Below, in pieces: positions 9,266 to 18,514 of a stretch of DNA of 63,707 nucleotides. Made by a program: the position numbers and the translations under genes. Position 1 is the stretch's first letter. Each line of letters begins with the position of its first letter. A model generated the notes under the pieces. The model searched no databases and was not told the DNA's origin. It saw only the letters and a list, made by a program, of their open reading frames with translations. The stretch is taken from the NCBI GenBank assembly GCA_029257715.1, contig JARIAT010000038.1, forward strand, positions 1-63,707, given 5' to 3'. This DNA comes from Faecousia sp. GTDB taxonomy: Bacteria > Bacillota > Clostridia > Oscillospirales > Oscillospiraceae.

Positions 9266-9718
9266 ATGGAACAGATTGATCACATTCAGGCCGCGCGCGT
9301 CTGGCAGCGGGTTCGGGGGCAAACCGCAGAAGACGAGGCTCAGGCACTGGCGGCACTCATTCAGCAGGAGTGGCAGAATGCCTGCACCTACTTACAGCTC
9401 TCCCGCCGGTTCCATGGGCAGGACTCCACTTTGCTGCATCGGCTTTTCGAGCAGGAGCAGGCCCACTGTGCCTGTCTCAAGGGAATTTATGCCATTGTCA
9501 CCGGAAAAAAAGCGTCTACCCGGCCGGTTCCGGTGATCTGCGGAAAAACCGGAGACATTCTTCGGGGCTGCTATGCCCGACAGATGCGGAATCTGAGTGC
9601 CTATGAGGTTCGTGCCAGAGATTCAGAGTATGCCCATGTTTTCTCGCGCCTGCGGGAGCAGGAAATGGATCACTGCCGCATGGTGCTTCAGGTAATTGGA
9701 AATCTGGGGCAGAACTAA
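9266..9718 (+). CDS. Small ferritin-like di-iron protein
   Basis: The 150-residue, mostly helical protein carries a ferritin-like di-iron layout: a first Glu in ALIQQEWQNACTY, an EQEQAH (ExxH) motif near residue 70, then a Glu in LSAYEVRARD and EQEMDH (ExxH) near residue 135. It lacks the rubredoxin domain of rubrerythrin. Such proteins usually deal with peroxide or oxygen stress in anaerobes, but the substrate is not known. It stands alone, preceded by AGGAGG and followed by a strong terminator. Confidence 0.75.
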   Translation: MEQIDHIQAARVWQRVRGQTAEDEAQALAALIQQEWQNACTYLQLSRRFHGQDSTLLHRLFEQEQAHCACLKGIYAIVTGKKASTRPVPVICGKTGDILRGCYARQMRNLSAYEVRARDSEYAHVFSRLREQEMDHCRMVLQVIGNLGQN

Positions 9719-9744
9719 CCTGTTTTCAAACTCTACTTTCGATC

Positions 9745-9779
9745 AAAAGGCGGTGGGATTCTATCCCGCCGCCTTTTTT
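9745..9779. terminator. Bidirectional terminator
   Basis: The stem GGCGGTGGGA / TCCCGCCGCC is flanked by AAA and TTTTTT, so it can end both the ferritin-like gene and the converging hsdS. Confidence 0.9.
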
Positions 9780-9788
9780 GTCCGACTG

Positions 9789-10922
9789 TCACCGCAGCAA
9801 TTTCTCCCGATAATACCGATACTGCTGTTTTCTCGCAGCAATCTCCCCGGAAATTCCCGTCTGGGAAATCATCCGGTCAAATTTCTCCAATGTTTTTTGA
9901 ATATACGCCTGACGCTTCAGATCCGGAACGGAAATCCTCAGCTTCCGAAGCGCAGAGAGATTAAAATTACTGACAGTAGAACCGCCCTGTGCCGCCTGAT
10001 TGAGCTGTCGGCGGACAGCGCCGCTTTGCAGCAGCTCCAGCAGATATTTCGGAAGAATTTCCTGTGGGTCCGGCCGCAGAAGCACCACTCGCTGTCCCTG
10101 ACAGCAGCGGAAATCTTCCTCAATAATGGCTACATTGCCGATGGGTGCCTCTCTGGAAAACAGAAGATCATCCTTCTGGGGCACAATCCGCCTGACCCGG
10201 CGGAGATATTCTTCTTCTGAAACATACGACAGATTGCTTTGGTCAATGCGTCCATCCACAAGATTATAATTCCGAATGACCGCAACCCCCATCTGCTGCC
10301 ATTGGGGCGAGGTATGGGGGCAGTCCACAATCCGGCACACTTGCGCCAGATATTTTTCTGTGCCTTCCTGCCCGATCAGCCAATCCCGATAATAGCTGTA
10401 TTGCCTGCGCCGCGCCTCCAGCTCCGCTTCCAGTGTGTCGATCAGCTCCAAAAATGTGTCGAGCATCCGGACAATCTCTGCCTGCCGCTCCACCGGAAGC
10501 ATAGGAACCTTATATATCTCCCGAAGCACGCTGGGATGGGCTTTTTTGACATAGTCAAAGCTTTTCCCTTCCCACTGATCGATCAGCACATAATATAGGT
10601 ATTTGGTCAGCAGACGGGGATCCGTCACCTTGATCCATCCCCCTACATTGGTCACGCAATAGCGCAGATGATTGCGGTAGAAAAGCTTTCCGCCGCCGTC
10701 GATGCTCCACGTAATGCGCTCATCATCGAACATATAGCACCCATAGCGTCCGATCTCGCCGTCTCCGGCAGCGCTGCTCGAATAGACCGGATAGGGGCCT
10801 GGATGTTCGAGCATATCCTTTTTGCTGATGATTTTCCCCCGTCCCAGTGTCAGAATTCCCTGTGCCTCCAACTCTCCCAGTGTAAGGCACGGAATATTCT
10901 CCGCTGTGTTGTGATGCTCCAT
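9789..10922 (-). CDS. hsdS: Orphan type I restriction-modification specificity subunit HsdS
   Basis: HsdS gives sequence recognition to a type I methylase (M2S). The 377-residue protein has two target-recognition domains, each followed by a conserved helical spacer: ARRRQYSYYRDWL (about residue 168) and AARKQQYRYYREKLL at the C-terminus. The first domain has the typical PVYSSS and IDGGGKLFYR segments, the second RNYNLVDGRID and FSREAPIGNV. The start follows GGAGGTGCAGCC. No hsdM or hsdR lies in the window and terminators flank the gene on both sides, so it must act with methylase subunits made elsewhere or be inactive. Confidence 0.9.
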   Translation of the reverse strand: MEHHNTAENIPCLTLGELEAQGILTLGRGKIISKKDMLEHPGPYPVYSSSAAGDGEIGRYGCYMFDDERITWSIDGGGKLFYRNHLRYCVTNVGGWIKVTDPRLLTKYLYYVLIDQWEGKSFDYVKKAHPSVLREIYKVPMLPVERQAEIVRMLDTFLELIDTLEAELEARRRQYSYYRDWLIGQEGTEKYLAQVCRIVDCPHTSPQWQQMGVAVIRNYNLVDGRIDQSNLSYVSEEEYLRRVRRIVPQKDDLLFSREAPIGNVAIIEEDFRCCQGQRVVLLRPDPQEILPKYLLELLQSGAVRRQLNQAAQGGSTVSNFNLSALRKLRISVPDLKRQAYIQKTLEKFDRMISQTGISGEIAARKQQYRYYREKLLR

Positions 10923-10986
10923 GGCTGCACCTCCGATCCAGATACTGTGCTATTTTATCACGGAACCTCCCCACGGGCAAGCTTTG

Positions 10987-11022
10987 AAAAACAGACGCAC
11001 CCAAAAGGGATGCGTCTGTTTT
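10987..11022 (-). terminator. Terminator after phosphohexomutase gene
   Basis: The stem AAAACAGACGCA / TGCGTCTGTTTT is followed by more U on the minus strand. Confidence 0.88.
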
Positions 11023-11034
11023 CGGATGAACTTT

Positions 11035-12717
11035 TTATGCCAGCAGCGGCTTGATTCCCTCTGCGAGGGCATTTCTCTGGGCCTTGGCTTCGGCCAGATC
11101 CCTGCCCAGTGTGGTGAAATAGGTCTTGATCTTCGGCTCGGTGCCGGAGGGGCGAATCACCACCGAAGCACCGCCTGAAAGTACAAACGTCAGCACATTG
11201 GCCGCAGGCAGTCCGGTTTCATCGGACTTTTCATAATCTATGACCTTCTCCACCTTGTAGCCGCTGATTTCACTGGGCGGATTGTTCCGCAGAGACTGCA
11301 TAATCCCTGCCATTTTATCCATGCCGCTCAGACCGGGGAATTCATAGGAGTCCGTCTCATTGAGGTATCGGCCGTACTGGGCATAGATTTCCTCCAGCCG
11401 TGCCTTGATGGACGAACCCACGGAGCGATAGTATGCCGCCATTTCACAGATCAGCATAGAGGCGACAATCGCATCCTTGTCCCGAACATACGGGCCTGCC
11501 AGATAGCCGTAGCTCTCCTCAAAGCCAAAGAGGAAACGATCAACCTCGCCATCTGCCTCAAGTCTTGCGATCTGGTCCCCGATCCACTTGAATCCGGTGA
11601 GCACACTGCGCAGCTCCACATCGTAGTGGGCTGCAATCTGATCCGCCAGCGGTGTCGAAACAAGGGACTTAACCGCCACGGGATTTTTCGGCATGGTGCC
11701 GTTTTCCATTCGGCCTGCGCAGATATAATCCAGCAGCAGTACTCCCACCTCATTTCCCGAAACAAGCTCATAGGAACCGTCGGGGCAGCGAATGGCAATC
11801 CCGACCCGGTCGGCATCGGGGTCCGTTGCAAGCATCAGATCCGCACCGCTCTTTTCCGCCAGCTCCAGTCCCAGTTTCAGCGCCTCATAAATTTCGGGAT
11901 TGGGATAGGGACAGGTGGGGAAATGTCCGTCCGGCTCCCGCTGCTGCGGAACCACGGTGATATCGCTGATGCCAATATCATTGAGAACACGAAGCACCGG
12001 CACAAGACCGGAGCCGTTCAGCGGAGAATAAACCAGCTTCAGTCCGGCAGTTGCGCACAGGCCGGGGCGGACGGAACGGGCCTTGATTGCGTCATAAAGC
12101 GCCTCCTTGCAGTCCTCTCCGATATACTCGATCAGCCCCTTTGCCATTCCTTCCTCGAAAGAAATCAGCTTGGCACCCTCGAGAATATCCGTCTTCTGAA
12201 TCTCTTCATACACGGCAGCAGCTGCGCAGTCGGTCATCTGGCAGCCGTCTGGGCCATAGGCCTTGTAGCCGTTATACTTGGCAGGATTGTGGGAAGCGGT
12301 TACCATAATTCCTGCATTTGCCCCGTAGTAACGGGTTGCGAAGCTCAATGCCGGAACGGGCATCAATGTATCATAAATCCGAACATGAATCCCGTTGCCT
12401 GCCAGCACACATGCCGCCGTCTTTGCAAATACCTCAGAGTTGATGCGGCTGTCATAGGAAATTGCCACGAGCTGATTTCCGCCCTGTGTTTTCACCCAGT
12501 TGGCGAGCCCCTGCGTAGCCTGACGAACCACATAAATATTCATCCGGTTGGAGCCGACGCCAAGAACTCCCCGCAGTCCGGCGGTTCCGAACTTCAGCGC
12601 CACGGCAAACCGGTCCTGAATCTCCTCTTCTCTGCCCTCAATGGCCCGAAGCTCCTCGGTAAGAGCAGGGTCCTCCAAGTCTGCGGCGCACCAGCGTCTA
12701 AAATCATCCATATACAT
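11035..12717 (-). CDS. Alpha-D-phosphohexomutase (phosphoglucomutase/phosphomannomutase)
   Basis: The enzyme interconverts hexose 1- and 6-phosphates and supplies glucose-1-phosphate for glycogen and cell-wall sugars. The 560-residue protein is of the PgcA-like class: the phosphoserine loop TASHNPAKYNGYK, the metal loop ATDPDADRVG, the sugar-binding GFEESYGY and the phosphate-binding RPSGTEPKIK are all intact. ATG 12717 follows AAAGGTGAT; in-frame GTG 12726 and ATG 12711 are alternatives. It is transcribed alone from the promoter at 12778-12806. Confidence 0.93.
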   Translation of the reverse strand: MYMDDFRRWCAADLEDPALTEELRAIEGREEEIQDRFAVALKFGTAGLRGVLGVGSNRMNIYVVRQATQGLANWVKTQGGNQLVAISYDSRINSEVFAKTAACVLAGNGIHVRIYDTLMPVPALSFATRYYGANAGIMVTASHNPAKYNGYKAYGPDGCQMTDCAAAAVYEEIQKTDILEGAKLISFEEGMAKGLIEYIGEDCKEALYDAIKARSVRPGLCATAGLKLVYSPLNGSGLVPVLRVLNDIGISDITVVPQQREPDGHFPTCPYPNPEIYEALKLGLELAEKSGADLMLATDPDADRVGIAIRCPDGSYELVSGNEVGVLLLDYICAGRMENGTMPKNPVAVKSLVSTPLADQIAAHYDVELRSVLTGFKWIGDQIARLEADGEVDRFLFGFEESYGYLAGPYVRDKDAIVASMLICEMAAYYRSVGSSIKARLEEIYAQYGRYLNETDSYEFPGLSGMDKMAGIMQSLRNNPPSEISGYKVEKVIDYEKSDETGLPAANVLTFVLSGGASVVIRPSGTEPKIKTYFTTLGRDLAEAKAQRNALAEGIKPLLA

Positions 12718-12777
12718 TCCTATCACCTTTATCCTTTTGATTGCGTTTCGTGTGTATGGTCAAAATCATTCAAATAC

Positions 12778-12806
12778 AGTATACCGAAGCCTCAGAATAA
12801 TGTCAA
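12778..12806 (-). promoter_or_regulatory. Promoter of the phosphohexomutase gene
   Basis: TTGACA (12801-12806) and TATACT (12778-12783) on the minus strand, 17 bp apart. Confidence 0.8.
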
Positions 12807-12823
12807 TGTCGGGCATTGTAAAA

Positions 12824-12854
12824 TCACGGCGCACCGAGTTTCGGTGCGCCGTGA
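12824..12854 (-). terminator. Terminator after the ABC exporter operon
   Basis: A 14-bp GC-rich stem (TCACGGCGCACCGA and its complement) followed on the minus strand by TTTTA. Confidence 0.85.
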
Positions 12855-12859
12855 AGCGG

Positions 12860-14749
12860 TCAGCTGTTTTCAAGCTGCTGTTTTGTATACTGAAGTGTAT
12901 AAAGATTATAATAGCGGCCCTTGGCCTTCAACAGCTGCTGATGATTGCCCTGCTCTACAATTTCACCGTGGGACAGCAGAATGATGTTGTCCGCGTGCTG
13001 AATCGTAGAAAGCCGGTGGGCGACAATCAGCATGGTGCCGATATTCTTCATCTTCTCAAGAGAATCCTGAATCAGAAGCTCTGTTTCCGTATCAATATTT
13101 GCTGTTGCTTCATCGAGAATCATCACAGACGGCTTGTGAATGATGGTTCTCGCAAAGCTCAGCAGCTGGCGCTGGCCTGCGGAGAAGTTATTTCCCCGTT
13201 CACGCACAACCTCATAAAGACCGTGATCCATCCGGGAAATGAAGGTATCCGCATTGACATAGCGGCAGACCTCCCAGATTTCCTCATCAGAGATTCCCTC
13301 AGACCGCAGCACAATATTGCTTCGGATATCGCCGGAAAACAGAAATACATCCTGAAGCATCTGGCCGAAATGACGCCGCAGAGAAGAGATTTTAATTCTG
13401 CGGATATCAATTCCGTCAATGAGAATCTGTCCCTTCTGAATGTCGTAGTTGCGGCAGATCAGGGACAAAATCGTTGTCTTTCCGGAGCCGGTGGACCCGA
13501 CAAACGCAACCGTCTGGCGGGGCTTGACATGGAACGATACGCCCTTAAGCACCCATTCGCCGGGCTTATAGGCAAACCAGACATCTCTGAACTCGATCTC
13601 TCCGCGGATTTCCTCCAGCTCAATGGCATCCGGCTCATCCACAATCTCCGGCTCCATGTCGATGATGGAGAAAATCTTCTCCGCACCGGCAAAGGATCTC
13701 TGAAGCATATCAAACTGCTCTGCCAGCGTCTGGATGGGGCTAAAGAACTTGGAGATGTACATATAGAAGGAGACAATCACCGCACTGGTGATATTCTGCC
13801 CGAATAAATATACATGATCGATATAACCCTTGCCTCCGATATAGAACAGGCACATCACAGAGCTGATATAGAGCATATAAACCACCGGTCGGAAAATTGC
13901 GAAGACGAACATCCGCTGCTGCTTGGTCTTTTGCAGATGATTGCTTCTTTGGAGGAAGTCCTCCATCTTCCGATCCTCCTGATTAAAAATCTGGGTGATT
14001 TTCATGCCGGAGAGGTTCTCGGAAAGATAGGTATTAAGATCAGTGGTCGCCGTCAGAACTCTGCGGTGGCAGCGGCGGGAAAACTGCCGGAATACCACCG
14101 TAAACAGCACAACAAACGGCACAAAGCACAGCACCATCAGCGTCAGCACATAGTTGAGCATCAGCATGGCGCCGAGAACCGCCACGATCACCATGGTATT
14201 TTTAATCAGTGTCACGAGGATGTTCGTAAACAGATAGGAAATGGAGTTGGGATCGTTGCACACCCGTGTCACGAGCTTTCCCACAGGGATATTGTTCATC
14301 TGCTCATGGGAGAGTTTTTCGATGTGGGTGAACACATCCATGCGAATTGCGGAGAGAATCTTCTGTCCGGTTTTTTGCAGGATCATCGCCTGAATATAGG
14401 TGCAGATCATGGAAATCACCAGAATCGAGGCGTACACTCCGACTATCCGATAGAGATAGCTCAGTTCAAATTCGCCCTTGATAACATCCTGAATGTGTCC
14501 GATCAGCAGCGGAGAAACCACATCATAGGCAACTGAAATCACCATCACCACAAGCACTGCCGCAAACTGTTTCCAGTAGGGTCTGCCGTAGTGCATCAGG
14601 CGGCGGACAATCTCCATATCGGACATCTGACGCTCCTGATCGTCCTCTGGGCTAGAATGCTTTTTCAGTGCGGCGAGCGCCACCAGAAACACAATGGCAA
14701 ACGATCCGATGATTGCGCCCATGATGAGGATTGGCAGATAGTTACGCAT
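12860..14749 (-). CDS. ABC exporter half-transporter, second subunit
   Basis: A fused membrane/ATPase half-transporter of the multidrug/lipid exporter class, 629 residues. Six membrane segments fill residues ~1-330, and the ATPase has Walker A GSTGSGKT, the signature SAGQRQ (an SGGQ variant) and Walker B VMILDEATANID with the catalytic Glu. It overlaps the preceding subunit gene by 8 bp (ATGCGTAA) behind GGAGGC, so the two are translationally coupled and probably form a heterodimer. A longer frame upstream lies inside the neighbour and was rejected. The substrate is unknown. Confidence 0.9.
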   Translation of the reverse strand: MRNYLPILIMGAIIGSFAIVFLVALAALKKHSSPEDDQERQMSDMEIVRRLMHYGRPYWKQFAAVLVVMVISVAYDVVSPLLIGHIQDVIKGEFELSYLYRIVGVYASILVISMICTYIQAMILQKTGQKILSAIRMDVFTHIEKLSHEQMNNIPVGKLVTRVCNDPNSISYLFTNILVTLIKNTMVIVAVLGAMLMLNYVLTLMVLCFVPFVVLFTVVFRQFSRRCHRRVLTATTDLNTYLSENLSGMKITQIFNQEDRKMEDFLQRSNHLQKTKQQRMFVFAIFRPVVYMLYISSVMCLFYIGGKGYIDHVYLFGQNITSAVIVSFYMYISKFFSPIQTLAEQFDMLQRSFAGAEKIFSIIDMEPEIVDEPDAIELEEIRGEIEFRDVWFAYKPGEWVLKGVSFHVKPRQTVAFVGSTGSGKTTILSLICRNYDIQKGQILIDGIDIRRIKISSLRRHFGQMLQDVFLFSGDIRSNIVLRSEGISDEEIWEVCRYVNADTFISRMDHGLYEVVRERGNNFSAGQRQLLSFARTIIHKPSVMILDEATANIDTETELLIQDSLEKMKNIGTMLIVAHRLSTIQHADNIILLSHGEIVEQGNHQQLLKAKGRYYNLYTLQYTKQQLENS

Positions 14750-16523
14750 TGGCTGCGCCTCCTTCCTCGTCGAGCTTTTGCAGATCCACCATCTTGGCAT
14801 AGGCCGGGCAGGTGGCATACAGCTCTGTATGGGTACCCACAGCCGCCAGTGTTCCGCCGTCCACAAAGAGAATCTTGTCCATTTTCTCAATGGTGGAGAT
14901 CCGATGGGCAATCAGGATCGTGGTCTTTCCGGCCCGGGTCTTTTTGAGGTTATCGAGAATATTGCGCTCGGTCTTGGTATCCACCGCAGAAACCGAGTCA
15001 TCCAGAATCAGGATCGGCGCATCCTTCATCAGCGCCCGAGCAATGGAGATGCGCTGCTTCTGTCCGCCGGAAACCGTCACGCCCCGTTCTCCCAGAACGG
15101 TATCGTAGCCCAGCTGGAACTGCCGGATATTTTCGTCCACATCTGCCATTGCTGCCGCCTGGACAATCTTATCGGGGTCCTTCTCTCTGGTAGAGAAGGA
15201 AATATTATTTTCAATTGTATCAGAGAACAGGAAATTATCCTGCGGCACATAGGCGCAGCCATTTCGTACCGAGCGGATGGATATACTGTTGACGTCATGC
15301 CCATCGATAAAGACGGTGCCGTCGGGTACATTGTAGGTGCGCAGAATCAAATCCACAAGGGTGGTCTTTCCGGAGCCTGTTTTGCCCACAAGTCCCACAT
15401 TTTCGCCGGCGTTGATCCGGAAGGAAACATGCTCAAGGGCATTAAATTCTCCATCCGGGAAGCGGAAATTCAGATTCTTGAATTCGATATCTCCCCGAAT
15501 TTCCGTCAGATCCTGAACATTTTCCCGGTCAACCACATTGCACTTTGCATCCAAAAGCTCACTGATGCGGTCAAGCGATGCCTTGCCTCGGGAGGTCATG
15601 TCAATCAGCTCCGCAACGGACATAATGGGCCACACAACCGAAGTAAAGTAGCCGATAAACTCCATCAGCTGTCCGGCATTGAACTTGTGATGATACACCA
15701 GCCATCCGCCGTAGCCGATAATCACGCACATTACGCTCTCAACAAACAGTGTCACCAGAATTCGCAGCAGCACCGAGGCCTTGGTGTGATCCATATTGGC
15801 CTTTTCATTCTCGTCATTGAGCTTGCGGAAGGCCATCAGCTCCCGCGACTCTTTGACGAATGCCTTGATAACCGAAATTCCGGAAAAGCTCTCCTGCGAG
15901 AAATCGGACAGGCGGGAAAATGCCTCCTGCCGAATATCCCATTTCTTTGTCATATACCGGCCTACGACCGTCGCACAGGCAAACAGCAGCACCATCGGAA
16001 TCATGGAAAACACCGTGAGGATATGGTCCATGGACCACATTTTCCATACCGCGAGGCTGCCCAGACACAGTGCGTCAAACAGCTGCATAATTCCCCAGCC
16101 ATAGCACTCCTGCACCGTGTCGAGATCATTTGTGAACAGGCTCATCAGGTTTCCGACCTTGTTCACCTGATAGTATTCGTGGCTCAGCTCCTTTGCGTGA
16201 CTGAACATCCGGTTGCGCAGATCCGTTTCCGTGCGGATTGCCGCGCCGATGAAGGTGACACGCCACGCAAAGCGCCCGAATACCATCGCCAGAATGATGC
16301 CCACCATGGGCATACAAATCCGATCCAGCAGAAACGCCAGATCGAACGGCACCATCTGCCCATCGACCATAACAGCGCCTTCGTTGATGCCGTTAATGAG
16401 CATCTGATACATGCCGGGAATCCGCAGCTGCAAAATATCCACCGCCGCAAGGGCTGCCAAACCGCAAATCAGCCACAGCGCATACCGGACATAGTATCGG
16501 TTGATATGTTTCCCGAAAATCAA
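14742..16523 (-). CDS. ABC exporter half-transporter, first subunit (TTG start)
   Basis: A 593-residue ABC exporter subunit with an N-terminal six-helix domain and an ATPase with Walker A GKTGSGKT, a canonical signature SGGQKQR and Walker B ILILDDSVSAVD. Here the catalytic Glu after Walker B is Asp, as in the degenerate site of heterodimeric exporters such as BmrC/D or TM287/288. The start is TTG at 16523, 8 nt after GGGAGG. Together with the next gene it makes one exporter with one consensus and one degenerate ATP site. Confidence 0.9.
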   Translation of the reverse strand: MIFGKHINRYYVRYALWLICGLAALAAVDILQLRIPGMYQMLINGINEGAVMVDGQMVPFDLAFLLDRICMPMVGIILAMVFGRFAWRVTFIGAAIRTETDLRNRMFSHAKELSHEYYQVNKVGNLMSLFTNDLDTVQECYGWGIMQLFDALCLGSLAVWKMWSMDHILTVFSMIPMVLLFACATVVGRYMTKKWDIRQEAFSRLSDFSQESFSGISVIKAFVKESRELMAFRKLNDENEKANMDHTKASVLLRILVTLFVESVMCVIIGYGGWLVYHHKFNAGQLMEFIGYFTSVVWPIMSVAELIDMTSRGKASLDRISELLDAKCNVVDRENVQDLTEIRGDIEFKNLNFRFPDGEFNALEHVSFRINAGENVGLVGKTGSGKTTLVDLILRTYNVPDGTVFIDGHDVNSISIRSVRNGCAYVPQDNFLFSDTIENNISFSTREKDPDKIVQAAAMADVDENIRQFQLGYDTVLGERGVTVSGGQKQRISIARALMKDAPILILDDSVSAVDTKTERNILDNLKKTRAGKTTILIAHRISTIEKMDKILFVDGGTLAAVGTHTELYATCPAYAKMVDLQKLDEEGGAANA

Positions 16524-16554
16524 CTCTTTGTCCTCCCTTATTTAGATTCCTGAT

Positions 16555-16583
16555 ATTGTATCACCTCATTGTTGCCTTTGCAA
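16555..16583 (-). promoter_or_regulatory. Promoter of the ABC exporter operon
   Basis: TTGCAA (16578-16583) and TACAAT (16555-16560) on the minus strand, 17 bp spacing. Confidence 0.65.
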
Positions 16584-16713
16584 CTATTTTGCCGGTTTTG
16601 AGGCAGCTTTTTCTGCGCTCTTTTCAGCTCCCCCGGAGAAAGCCCCTGCCCGCCGAAGCTAAGAATCGGATACTGCTCCTGTTTTCGCCATATCTCAATC
16701 ACGCAGCGGAGAA

Positions 16714-16742
16714 TTGACAGAATCCGGAAAAATGATTATACT
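16714..16742 (+). promoter_or_regulatory. Promoter of the Crp/Fnr regulator
   Basis: TTGACA (16714-16719), 17 bp, TATACT (16737-16742); the ribosome site AGGAGG follows about 14 nt later. Confidence 0.85.
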
Positions 16743-16769
16743 GAATTCAAGAAACAGGAGGTAGTCTCT

Positions 16770-17426
16770 ATGGTAATTGCCGATTATTTTCCCATTTGGG
16801 ATAAACTCACCCCCCAGCAGCAGAAAACCCTTTCCGACGCCGCCTTTCCCCGTCACATTCCTGCGGGAACCGTCGTGCATCGGGGAGATCTCGACTGTGT
16901 GGGGCTGCTTTTGATTCGGTCGGGCCAGCTGCGGTGCTATATTCTCTCGGATGAAGGACGGGAAATTACCATTTATCGGCTGTTTGAGCGGGATATCTGT
17001 CTGTTTTCCGCCTCCTGCATGATGGAGAGCATCCAGTTTGAGCTGCATATTGAAGCGGAGAAAGACACGGAGGTGTTTGTGCTGCCGCCGGAGATGTATC
17101 GGGGATTGATGGAGCAGTCCGCACCCATTGCCAACTACACCCGAGAACTGATGAGTGCCCGTTTTTCGGAAGTCATGTGGCTCATGGAGCAGATTATGTG
17201 GAAGAGCTTCGACAAGCGTTTGGCATCCTTTTTGCTGGAAGAGAGCGCCTTGGACGGCGACTGTCTGAAAATTACCCACGAAAAAATCGCCAACCACCTC
17301 GGCACCGCCCGGGAAGTCGTCACTCGAATGCTTCGGTATTTTCAAAACGAAGGTTTCGTCCGTCTCACTCGAGGCACCATTGAGATTCTGGATCGAAAAG
17401 GACTTTCGGCTCTTTCCGATGCCTGA
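16770..17426 (+). CDS. Crp/Fnr-family transcriptional regulator
   Basis: A 218-residue regulator with an N-terminal cyclic-nucleotide-binding-like barrel (about 10-125), a dimer helix and a winged-helix DNA-binding domain in which ITHEKIANHLGTAREVVTRML is the helix-turn-helix (first half) region. It lacks the N-terminal cysteine set of FNR, so it is not an obvious Fe-S oxygen sensor. The effector and targets are unknown. It converges on trxA and shares a terminator with it. Confidence 0.88.
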   Translation: MVIADYFPIWDKLTPQQQKTLSDAAFPRHIPAGTVVHRGDLDCVGLLLIRSGQLRCYILSDEGREITIYRLFERDICLFSASCMMESIQFELHIEAEKDTEVFVLPPEMYRGLMEQSAPIANYTRELMSARFSEVMWLMEQIMWKSFDKRLASFLLEESALDGDCLKITHEKIANHLGTAREVVTRMLRYFQNEGFVRLTRGTIEILDRKGLSALSDA

Positions 17427-17450
17427 CAGCCTGCGGATTTCCATAAAAAT

Positions 17451-17479
17451 CACCGCCCGGAGAGATTCTCCGGGCGGTG
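17451..17479. terminator. Bidirectional terminator between Crp/Fnr gene and trxA
   Basis: A 13-bp stem CACCGCCCGGAGA / TCTCCGGGCGGTG with a U-rich tail after TCGG on the plus strand and TTTTTA on the minus strand. Confidence 0.88.
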
Positions 17480-17496
17480 TCGGTTTTTCTGCAAGT

Positions 17497-17802
17497 TTAC
17501 AGCATCTCCAGAAGCTTGTCTTTGGATACGGCTCCGGTGGAGCGCTTGGCAATCTCGCCGTTTTTCATGACAATGAGGGTAGGAATACTCATAACCTTGA
17601 ACTTCTTTGCAAGCTCCATATTCTCATCCACATTGATCTTGCCAACTTTGATATCACTGCGTTCCTGCGCAATCTGCTCCACAATCGGAAGCATCATCTG
17701 GCAGGGCCCGCACCAGGGTGCCCAGAAATCCAGCAGGACAGGCTTTTCACTGCGGAGGACTTCCTCCTCAAAATTATTCATGGTGATATTCAGTTCAGAC
17801 AT
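17497..17802 (-). CDS. trxA: Thioredoxin
   Basis: A cytoplasmic disulfide reductase of 101 residues. The active site WAPWCGPC lies at residues ~28-35, the cis-Pro loop SIPTLIVMKNGE is intact, and the length is typical. The start follows AGGAGGAAACGAAT. No thioredoxin reductase is adjacent. Confidence 0.96.
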   Translation of the reverse strand: MSELNITMNNFEEEVLRSEKPVLLDFWAPWCGPCQMMLPIVEQIAQERSDIKVGKINVDENMELAKKFKVMSIPTLIVMKNGEIAKRSTGAVSKDKLLEML

Positions 17803-17931
17803 ATTCGTTTCCTCCTTGGAAATTCAATTTGTTTTATGGCATTATCATACCCACATCCGGCGGTTTCTTCCGTGATAAAATCACCCAGCACACCGCATTT
17901 TTATTTTAGCACATCCGATGGGAATTTTCAC

Positions 17932-17960
17932 TTGGAATCCCTCGAAAATCATGGTATACT
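17932..17960 (+). promoter_or_regulatory. Promoter of the YuiD-like gene
   Basis: TTGGAA (17932-17937), 17 bp, TATACT (17955-17960). Confidence 0.7.
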
Positions 17961-17995
17961 AGGTCCTAGATGACGCACAATTAGGAGGATTTTCC

Positions 17996-18457
17996 ATGGA
18001 ATGGTTTCAGGAGCTGGTGACAAACCGTTTTCTGCTCACCGCACTCTCATCCTGGCTGATTGCCCAGGTTCTGAAGGTTATCATTTACGCAGTAATTAAC
18101 AAAAAGCTGGATTGGGAGCGGCTTGTCGGTGACGGCGGAATGCCCAGCGGTCACTCGGCCACGGTTTCCTCACTCTGCATCGCATGTCTTTTATACTACG
18201 GCCCCGGTTCCTTTGAATTTGCCGTCACCGGCGTGGTTGCCGTCATCGTCTGTCATGATGCCATGGGCGTGCGCCACGAAACCGGAAAGCAGGCCGCCGT
18301 CCTGAACGATCTGATTAAGACGCTGGAGATGTTTGACATCAAGCGGCTCCCCACCGTTACACTCAAGGAATTTGTGGGCCATACCCCCATTCAGGTAACT
18401 GCCGGTATTCTCATCGGCATTGCCAACGCTCTGATTCTTCATTATTTTGTATTCTGA
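17996..18457 (+). CDS. Divergent PAP2-family membrane protein (YuiD-like, DUF212)
   Basis: A 153-residue membrane protein with the DUF212 hallmarks GGMPSGHSATV and DAMGVRHETGKQA, which resemble a reduced acid-phosphatase/vanadium-haloperoxidase active site. Four to five hydrophobic segments are visible. Members such as Bacillus YuiD lack a firm function; a lipid-phosphate phosphatase role is suggested only by family. Single-gene unit with its own promoter and terminator. Confidence 0.88.
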   Translation: MEWFQELVTNRFLLTALSSWLIAQVLKVIIYAVINKKLDWERLVGDGGMPSGHSATVSSLCIACLLYYGPGSFEFAVTGVVAVIVCHDAMGVRHETGKQAAVLNDLIKTLEMFDIKRLPTVTLKEFVGHTPIQVTAGILIGIANALILHYFVF

Positions 18458-18462
18458 TGCCG

Positions 18463-18490
18463 AAAAGCCAGCCCGATGGGCTGGCTTTTT
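18463..18490. terminator. Bidirectional terminator
   Basis: AAAAGCCAGCCC / GGGCTGGCTTTT stem lying between the converging YuiD-like and DegV genes. Confidence 0.9.
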
Positions 18491-18514
18491 GAGATTCCGA
18501 GTAAGTTGTCCGCC

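Noticed and set aside
14778-16553. A 591-codon open frame opposite the ABC exporter subunit
   Set aside because: Shadow frame; Walker and signature motifs are on the minus strand.
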